Assembly: GCF_023101765.2 (NCBI RefSeq)
Contig: NC_064215.1
Span: forward strand, 2,046,001 to 2,110,000
Length of the DNA stretch: 64,000 nt
DNA from: Spodoptera frugiperda
Taxonomy: Eukaryota; Arthropoda; Insecta; Lepidoptera; Noctuidae
Direction of reading: 5' to 3'
Shown here: positions 57,901-64,000 of the stretch, in pieces
Layout of the letters: each line of letters starts with the position of its first letter
How positions within the stretch are numbered: position 1 is the first letter of the stretch
Notes under the pieces: generated by a model
What the model was told of the DNA's origin: nothing
The model's database searches: none
Seen by the model: the letters and a program-made list of their open reading frames with translations, nothing else
Made by a program: the position numbers and the translations under genes

Positions 57901-60900
57901 ATTTATCTGAATTTACAGTTTTTTTTTTACCCTAAGTAACCCAAAGCACAGAATACTACTTAAAGTCGGTAATTATACATAATATTTACACTCGGAAAGC
58001 AAACCATACAGTGCCTTATATTACACAATTATTTAAAAAAAAAACTGAGCTAACCAATCGCAGTGTAGCGAAAATGTGCGTGCGTCTTACTACGTAACAT
58101 GCGTGCGCATACGCAACAAAGTACGTCTGCATCGAGGGAACAGTATCTGTGACTCATAAATGCACCGTTGAATTGCATTTTGAGCAATTTTCCATCAATC
58201 CTAACGTTTAATGGAAAATGTTTTGTTCAGTACCTGGGGTAAGCAGACGAGTCGATGTGTATGGGATATGTGGTTAGATTTTGAAGGTATTTGTAGCCCT
58301 TTCTTTTTGTAGCGGAAAGTATGTAAAGGCGCATAAAAGGTATTATGCATATTATAATAGATATGGTCTTGTTTCCAAAACAGTTGTAGCCTGCCAACCC
58401 CTTAATTCTGAATCCTCAAAATCCGCTAAAACGCTTTTATGTATCTCTTATGGTGTTTTAGGTGTCAACGGGCGTTTTAGGGATGTGCCGAAACAGGCAT
58501 TGTGCCAGTCATTGCTCCGGGGCAAGTCTAATAAGAGGACTCAATGCTCCTTATCGGTGCTGAAGGTGGCCACTAGGGTGATTTTAGTGATTTAAAAATC
58601 CCTCATTCACTAGTCTTTCTTTCCAAAATGCTAAGCGCATATTGAAGGTCCCCCGTCATAATACAGTAGCTTAGCATAGGTACCATCAGGTTATCCGTCT
58701 GCTCGTTTACCTCCCTATCCAATAAAAATACTAAACTATAACATATTAGGAATATGTATTCTCTTTTAATATGAAAACCGCGATTACATTTCGCCCGTCT
58801 GTACCCACTAGGTTTCAGAGGGCACGTATAGAGAGCCGTTGGACGAAATTAGTAAGATTTAAGGACTTAACGGGATTCATATAGAGTAACGGTGTATCTA
58901 CACGAGCCATTGAACTGTGGAATAATAGTGTAACACCATGGATTAACCATGGATGAGGTAACTGCTTCAAAACATGCCATGTTGCCGAAATATTTGGTGG
59001 TGGTTGCTATGCGTGATTTTGTTGATATCATGGTGTTGAAATGACATACCGAATAGTGTTGTATGAAAGAAGTTAATGGGAATCTGTATTTCAGTATCGT
59101 AGCGTACCTTGCCGGGGCCCCGTAGAATGGGGGAAATATTCCTATTACTTTATCTGTCCTGTCTATTAAACCTCAAAGACGGGTCTTACCGATGCTATAA
59201 CAGCGAGCCCATATTTAGGGGCCCTTATGATGACGTTAATTTTCCTAAAGTTGCTGCCAACTTTTAAACGCATGCTTTACGCGAAAAAAATAGGAATTGA
59301 TTATTAGGACTTTTGTAATTTCTAAAATGTTTATTTCGTTTTTTGGGAAAAAATGATTTTAGGCGGTACGAAGCTTGTCGGTCAGCAAGTTCTTCATAAA
59401 TACGATGCCATGAAAAACATCAACAAATACGACACACACAAGAAATGTGTAAAATAACCAATATTACACGAGAACCTCCTCCTTTTCGGGAAGTCGGTTA
59501 AAAATCTTCTTACCTGATTTCTGAAGGAGGTCGGTACGCTGCACTGGTGACGTAGACATCGGAGCCGGAGTCAGCTCGCGGAGAACCGTTCGTGTGCTGA
59601 TGCCGTCTGCCGTTCCTGTGCTCGCCTGATGGTGACCGGGTCCTCTCGTCCATTGTCTGGGAAGAAGAACCAAATAATATAACTTGCCTAATGTAAAATA
59701 CACCGCTATACAAATCACTGAAACATTATAAAGTGTGGCTAGTCAAACTAGTATTTGACGAACTTTAAGGGGGAAAAATCAACCAATGAGTGAGGCGAGA
59801 GGCAGTATCAGACAGACTCTTACTGACTAAAACCACCCCGTTCCTACTCCTCTTCTTTGAGCTGCAGCCCCGGTAACCCGTTAAGTCTTCCGCGGATCGG
59901 TATGCATGAACTGTCTTGGATTGTCTGTCTGTCTTGGACAAAGTAAGTTTGTTTCCAATTATAGTTCCGCTCGCGACGATTTTAGAACATTCTTGAGTTA
60001 CATCACATTATTGATATTAATAAGAAAACCGTCACACAGATTTAGTTACTAATTTCGCGTATGATTCATAGTAAAATCCATAAATAAAACACATGTCAAT
60101 AGTTCCAGTATATTGCCAAAATTAATTACAATCACGCGCACCTACATCACCCATACTATTTTATGCGTCCGTTGACACGAAATCGCGGATCGTCCGCAAC
60201 TTGCGGTCGCGACTAAAATAGTTTTAAATCAGATATTTAGTTAGCATTCCATGTTTTGTACATCATGTCTGTCAATAGATAGTAACTGCTTTCGTACGAG
60301 TATAATGTTGCCGTCAAATACTAATAAATATTACGCTGTCTGTTACTATCTTTACTCTTTATTAATGTTTGTTTGTTTGGACGCGCTAATCTCCGGAACT
60401 ACTGGTCCGAATTGAATAATTCTTTTTGTGTTGGATAGTCCATTTATCGAGGAAGGTTGTAAGTTATAAAACATCACGCTACAGTTAAAAGTAGCAGAAC
60501 AGGGGGTTCTTTTTTAAACTTTGATAGGTCGACGTTTGGCCACCATCTCGCCTGGTGGTAAGCGATGATGCGGCCTATGAACTAACGCTCCGAATTGAAT
60601 ACTTAATTATTTTTATGGATACCCCTTATAGTCCATTTATGGAGGAAGGCTTATAACCTATAGGTTGTAAAACATCACGCTACGGTCAATAGGTGCCGAG
60701 CAGCGAGTGAAACCGCGTGGGAGTAGTATTAAATAATTTGTAGCATATGTCTGCTTACGTCACTAGATATTTGCACGATTCTAAACACTGCAGCCGGTAC
60801 TTGAAACATTTTTGAAATAGTTTGGCATGTATTATTTTGTATTTAACTACTGATTACACAAACACAAACAAATTATTTCGGTTTTTTTTGGAAAATAAGA

Positions 60901-61487
60901 CTTTAAATGTGACTGTGAGTATTTACGGTGTTTCTTCTTCTTAGGAAAATCTAGTTTATTTTTAAAAATATTGAGACATTTAAAAATGCTATTTTGTAAC
61001 CTATTTACTGATTTTTATACCTAGCGCTAATTCATAATTTCATTTTTCACTGTATAGTCCTATCCGTATATCCCTTTCATCTCTTTGTGCCAGTTTATCG
61101 TGATTTTCTTTTAAAAGATTATTAGGAAAATATTTTAACCGCCGCACTCACAGTCATTTAATAATTATTTAACCCAGTCTTAAGACTGGCCAGTTACTAA
61201 GCAATTGTTTTCGGAACAAAATTGTTACTAAAGAGTTTAAGTAATCATTAAATGTCTCTACGCACGGAGCAGTTTAAGTAATCATTAAATGTCTCTAGTA
61301 CGGCATTAATAATAAAATAACATTAAAAACTCACCGTATATTCAGATAGAGTGCGTTCCGAAGGTGCCCGATGACTGTCATTCTCCTCTCTGGAGGACGC
61401 ACGGTGGATGTACCCCCCAGACGACGGGGAATCGATCCCCGACCTGTGCGTCGCTACATAATGGTTGTTCTTCACTTTATGCGCCAT
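51925..61487 (-). CDS. Uncharacterised two-helix membrane protein, five exons
   Basis: Minus-strand exons 61487-61335, 59656-59514, 53847-53754, 53179-53025 and 52219-51925 join in phase (153+143+94+155+295 nt) to 279 residues. I do not recognise the family. Residues 1-150 are hydrophilic, rich in Ser, Arg and His, and without a signal peptide (start MAHKVKNNHYVATHR). A Cys-Pro block, NPFCPNVKGMCC, leads into helix 1 (about 151-174, LMLLLNLGLILVTLGFVIVL). A very short turn, FFEPLFVW, precedes helix 2 (about 180-206). Both ends should therefore face the same side, probably the cytosol. Cysteines next to the helices (152, 153, 203, 207) could be lipidated; that is inference. The tail is tyrosine- and charge-rich, with two YSDRES copies. 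Each splice site is canonical, which supports a real gene despite the unknown role. Two of the introns exceed 1.6 kb and are filled with repeats. Confidence 0.85.
52295..52684. mobile_element. 390-bp element with inverted ends in an intron
   Basis: Left end TATACAACGTGTAACAAAAT and right end TTTTTGTTACACGTTGTATA are inverted repeats, continuing imperfectly inward (CCATATACATCAAG versus TTGATATGTATACCCC). No open frame. Confidence 0.75.
53228..53450 (+). repeat. Dispersed repeat family F, best copy
   Basis: TAATATTATAAAGCTGAAGA, (TTTG)n, GCGCTAATCTCCGGAACTAC, AATTCTTTTTGTGTTGGATA, AAAATATCACGCTATGACCA and AACCGCGCGGAAGTAGCTAG. A very common lepidopteran dispersed repeat. Confidence 0.8.
53470..53640 (+). 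repeat. SINE family D fragment with a TCA microsatellite
   Basis: TTTGGTCAATTGGTCGCAAA, TTTTTTCGGTTTTTCGAAAG, TTTCTCAG, then (TCA)n at about 53568-53586 interrupts and CAAGTTTCTCAGTAATAGCA resumes. Confidence 0.6.
53928..54035 (+). repeat. SINE-like family B head fragment
   Basis: GAGCAGATGGATCACCTGAT and GGTAAGCGCTCAACGCCGCC, in an intron of the minus-strand gene. Confidence 0.6.
55485..55785 (+). repeat. SINE-like family B, near full length
   Basis: GCAGACGGATCACCAGATGG, CCGAAACACCAGAGGCGTTA, GGGGTTAGGAATTTAAGGGT, TTGTTTCACGTCGGTTTCCT and GGCTGTGGTATCACTTCGGT. Confidence 0.8.
56965..57050 (+). repeat. SINE family D, 3' end
   Basis: TATAGCTGCATTACGTGCCG, CACCTCTGCCTACCCCTTCG and AAAAGGCGTGACGTTG. 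Confidence 0.7.
58385..58730 (-). repeat. SINE-like family B copy split by another sequence
   Basis: GCCAACCCCTTAATTCTGAA and TGGTGTTTTAGGTGTCAACG at the left, TACCATCAGGTTATCCGTCT and GCTCGTTTACC at the right; about 210 bp between them is not part of the family. Confidence 0.55.
59768..59895 (+). repeat. SINE-like family C copy
   Basis: AAGGGGGAAAAATCAACCAA, GACTCTTACTGACTAAAACC and GCAGCCCCGGTAACCCGTTA; lacks part of the centre. Confidence 0.7.
60362..60735 (+). repeat. Two family F copies in tandem
   Basis: First copy: TTTGTTTGGACGCGCTAATC to AAAACATCACGCTACAG. Second, decayed copy: GTCCATTTATGGAGGAAGGC, AAAACATCACGCTACGGTCA and GAAACCGCGTGGGAGTAG. Confidence 0.7.
61138..61312. mobile_element. 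MITE family N copy with duplicated right end
   Basis: ACCGCCGCACTCACAGTCAT, AATTGTTTTCGGAACAAAAT, then AGTTTAAGTAATCATTAAAT with TGTCTCTA twice in tandem at about 61238-61302. Confidence 0.6.
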
Positions 61488-61659
61488 TTTGTGTCACTTG
61501 TCAAACTGTCAAAGATGGTAGAAAGATGCGCATGATTGGTTCAGTTTAATGCGCGTGTGACATTTCCTTGCTGTTCTTTTTTTGAATTAATTCATCGTTT
61601 TTTCGTTGTTTTTTTTTTGGTGTTTTTCGTTCTGTAACAAAGAAAGGGGTGATGTTAGA

Positions 61660-61775
61660 TTGTTTATTTGTCAAACAACAATTTGTGGATCACACAAAGA
61701 GGTGTTCCGTGCGGGAATTGAAACGGCGACACGTTGCACGGCAGCCACCACGCCAACCGTGCAAGTCAAGTACAT
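61660..61775 (-). repeat. tRNA-derived SINE fragment (family M)
   Basis: CAACAATTTGTGGATCACAC, TGTTCCGTGCGGGAATTGAA and CACGCCAACCGTGCAAGTCA. On the minus strand these give a GGTTGGCGTGG A-box-like and TTCAATTCCC B-box-like pair. Confidence 0.65.
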
Positions 61776-62082
61776 TGTATGTAAGAAACCTTACTCCCAT
61801 TACATTGAAACAAATAGCTTGGAATAACGAAGATATGTATTAAAACCAGAATCGACATCTGCAACCACCAAAATATTCTATAAAGCAGTGTGTAACGAAA
61901 TTTCAACTAGGTTTACGACCTTGAACGACTTGCGTGCACACAATCAATTATGTGTCGTACCATTCTACAAATAGAGTTTACAATCCAATAAAATGTTCGC
62001 AACTTAGAATTTATTATTGCACGAAACAATGGAATTCCGATCTTAGTCGATTAATGACGCAACGATTGCAGGTATCGATTCA

Positions 62083-62090
62083 TATCGATA
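62083..62090. promoter_or_regulatory. DREF-type TATCGATA palindrome
   Basis: A perfect TATCGATA with further ATCGAT-like copies nearby (62073, 62127) lies about 600 bp upstream of the start codon of the minus-strand membrane-protein gene. DREF binds this octamer in insect core promoters; function here is inferred only. Confidence 0.25.
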
Positions 62091-62451
62091 CTATTTACCT
62101 GTGAAATTACTTGTTATATTTTTATCGATTTATAAATCGTATTGTGCGTAGTTTTGAAATTGAAAAAAGTTTCCTGCCTACCTATTATACTGATTTTGTT
62201 TTGTGACAAAAAGTGAGTGACGTTATTGTTTGTTTCTATGTTTTTTTTTTGTATCGATATTAATCGGAATCGAAATCGTGTCAAAGACAATTAGGAGTTT
62301 TTATTTTTTTATTTGTTTATTGATTGGTAACTTTAGATAGCAGTTTAAGTTTCGAACATGAAGTAGCTCCAATTATGTTTCATGAGATAACTCGACTATT
62401 TTCGAGCCACGCTAGGGGCTCATATTTATATTATATTGATTGCACGACATT

Positions 62452-62600
62452 TTTTTAAGGGGGGAAAATCATCCAATGACTTCTCCCGCCTTGGTCGAGG
62501 TGAGAGGGAGTATCAAACTCTTATTGACTAAAAACCACTCCATTTCTACTCGTGCTGTCAGAACTCCGGTAAACCCGCTAGGTAGTCCGCAGCTTCGAAT
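62452..62600 (+). repeat. SINE-like family C copy
   Basis: AAGGGGGGAAAATCATCCAA, TTCTCCCGCCTTGGTCGAGG, TTGACTAAAAACCACTCC and CCGCTAGGTAGTCCGCAGCT. Preceded by a foldback-family piece at 62390-62420. Confidence 0.8.
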
Positions 62601-63514
62601 CAAAGTAGTATTTTGTACCGGTTCACCCAGTAAAAGAACGCAATACCAATAATACATAAATAAATTTTCTACTACTACTATATAAATAGCGCCTGATCTT
62701 TAAGTCGTGGAGCGTCAAAGGCTGCAGGTAGCCGGGGCTGCGTGAGGAAGTGGTTCATAACGGTGCAATGCGAACATTTCACGAATTCTTACTGCTATGA
62801 ATGAATGCGATGCAAGTTAAAGGATGAAGCGAGTTAAATAAAAATAAGAATAAAAATAATGGATTTCACAAGCATTATCTTATACTAGGTATATCACACA
62901 ATTTGTTTAATTTTAGTGTTATCATTAAGTGTATCGTTAGTCCCCAAAGTAGAATTATCCTGTATCTTCGGGACTAATTATCTATTAATTTGGAATCTTA
63001 AAATTTAAACGACGACACGAAATAAACATTTAATTTTGTGAATAATACAATTCATTGCACATTATGCAGTGAATTGACAGACTTTTCATCTGGAGCCCAG
63101 GAGCAAACATTAACTTTTTGATCAATGTTCATTGTTAAGATCTAAAATTTGACGTTCGGTATCATAATCATCCCATATAATCACAACCATCCTAAACCCA
63201 TAGGTAATGATATTGACCATGATTTGGTATCAATAATTTGATTTCGATTCAATACGTAAATGTTGATCTAACGATGATACTATTTTGTCAACCCCTATTA
63301 TATGGGATTTATAACATAAGGTGGTACTTGAAAATATTATCTTCAACGACTTTAAAATTATTGACTGAATACTAGATTTTACCAGCTGCTTCCGTGGGAG
63401 AAAAAGCCTATTTGTTATTCCAAACCATAATCTATCCCTGTTCACAATCACATCTCGATCCCTTCACCCGTTTCGACGTGAAAAAGTAACAAACAAATAA
63501 ACATACAACAACCT

Positions 63515-63560
63515 CAAACCTTTTATCCCCGAAGGTGTAGGCAGAGGTACTCATTATGGC
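63515..63560 (-). repeat. SINE family D terminal fragment
   Basis: CCTTTTATCCCCGAAGGTGT and GGCAGAGGTACTCATTATGG, reverse orientation. Confidence 0.6.
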
Positions 63561-63852
63561 ACATAATGTACTTTGTATAAACATACAAACATTATTTAAG
63601 GCTTTTATAGTAATTTCTCATCACTTAGACCACGCTGCGTGCAAATTTTCTACGGACCATTGTTTTGGACGTACTTGTAGTGTCTGCTCTGTCGACCAGC
63701 TATGGAGTACGTTTCTTACACAAGTTTCTACGCTAAGGTCAAATCAAAATGGTCAGAGTTATAAACCAATCAGAATAATTATATTGCGATTACAACCATT
63801 ATTCTTGGATGGGGTGAATTTACAGTGCTTAAATCTAGAACTATCACACTAA

Positions 63853-64000
63853 TGTTATTAATGTGAGAGCTTGTTTGTTTGTTTGGATATTTGTTCGTTA
63901 ATATAAGGATTTTGATGAAATTTGGTATACAGACAGGGCAACTGATTTGCAACAGAGGTACATTTTGATCTGTAATAATACATAGGCTACTTCTTCTTAT
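63853..64000 (+). repeat. Family F-related repeat running off the window
   Basis: TAATGTTATTAATGTGAGAG, TTGTTTGTTTGGATATTTG and GATGAAATTTGGTATACAGA match the copy at 3850-4135; cut by the window end. Confidence 0.55.

Larger units (their letters stand above)
61488..64000. other. Upstream region of the membrane-protein gene
   Basis: Contains its presumed promoter, SINE family M, a family C element, a DREF-like motif and family D and F fragments. No further gene is recognisable. Confidence 0.55.

Overview
The window is nuclear DNA from an insect, very probably a moth and most likely a noctuoid. It is AT-rich, its genes are split by short GT-AG introns, and non-coding DNA is crowded with short interspersed repeats of lepidopteran type: tRNA-derived SINEs, foldback MITEs and LINE tails. 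There is no bacterial-style operon, CRISPR array or plasmid feature. Four protein-coding genes can be built by joining exons whose reading phases agree at every junction.

Layout. (1) Positions 1-19324 hold no gene I can support. They contain repeat fragments, a composite element with a tandem repeat and a large perfect-looking hairpin (12.2-13.6 kb), and two short CpG-rich patches. (2) From 19325 to 31221 (+) lie the last six exons of an RNF144-type RBR E3 ubiquitin ligase: end of RING1, IBR, RING2 with its catalytic cysteine, and a C-terminal membrane anchor. The exon carrying the first part of RING1 was not found. (3) TMEM223 (-, 36107-37080) is a two-exon gene for a mitochondrial inner-membrane protein. 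(4) DNA topoisomerase II (+, 37857-48923) is divergent from TMEM223, with 18 coding exons giving 1564 residues; all ATPase, TOPRIM and catalytic-tyrosine motifs are present. (5) A five-exon gene (-, 51925-61487) encodes a 279-residue protein with two closely spaced membrane helices that I cannot name.

How they relate. TMEM223 and Top2 are head to head, about 780 bp apart, and may share a promoter region. The other genes show no functional link. Ubiquitin ligation at membranes, respiratory-complex assembly, DNA decatenation and an unknown membrane role are the activities represented.

The observations most worth checking are: a pair of paralogous 15-nt candidate microexons in a Top2 intron; the long inverted repeat at 13.1-13.6 kb; the unnamed two-helix membrane protein; a palindromic MITE family around the genes; nested repeat insertions; and a TATA box next to a 64-bp tandem duplication just upstream of the first visible RNF144 exon. 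Exon limits come from reading splice signals and phase by eye. Repeat limits are approximate.
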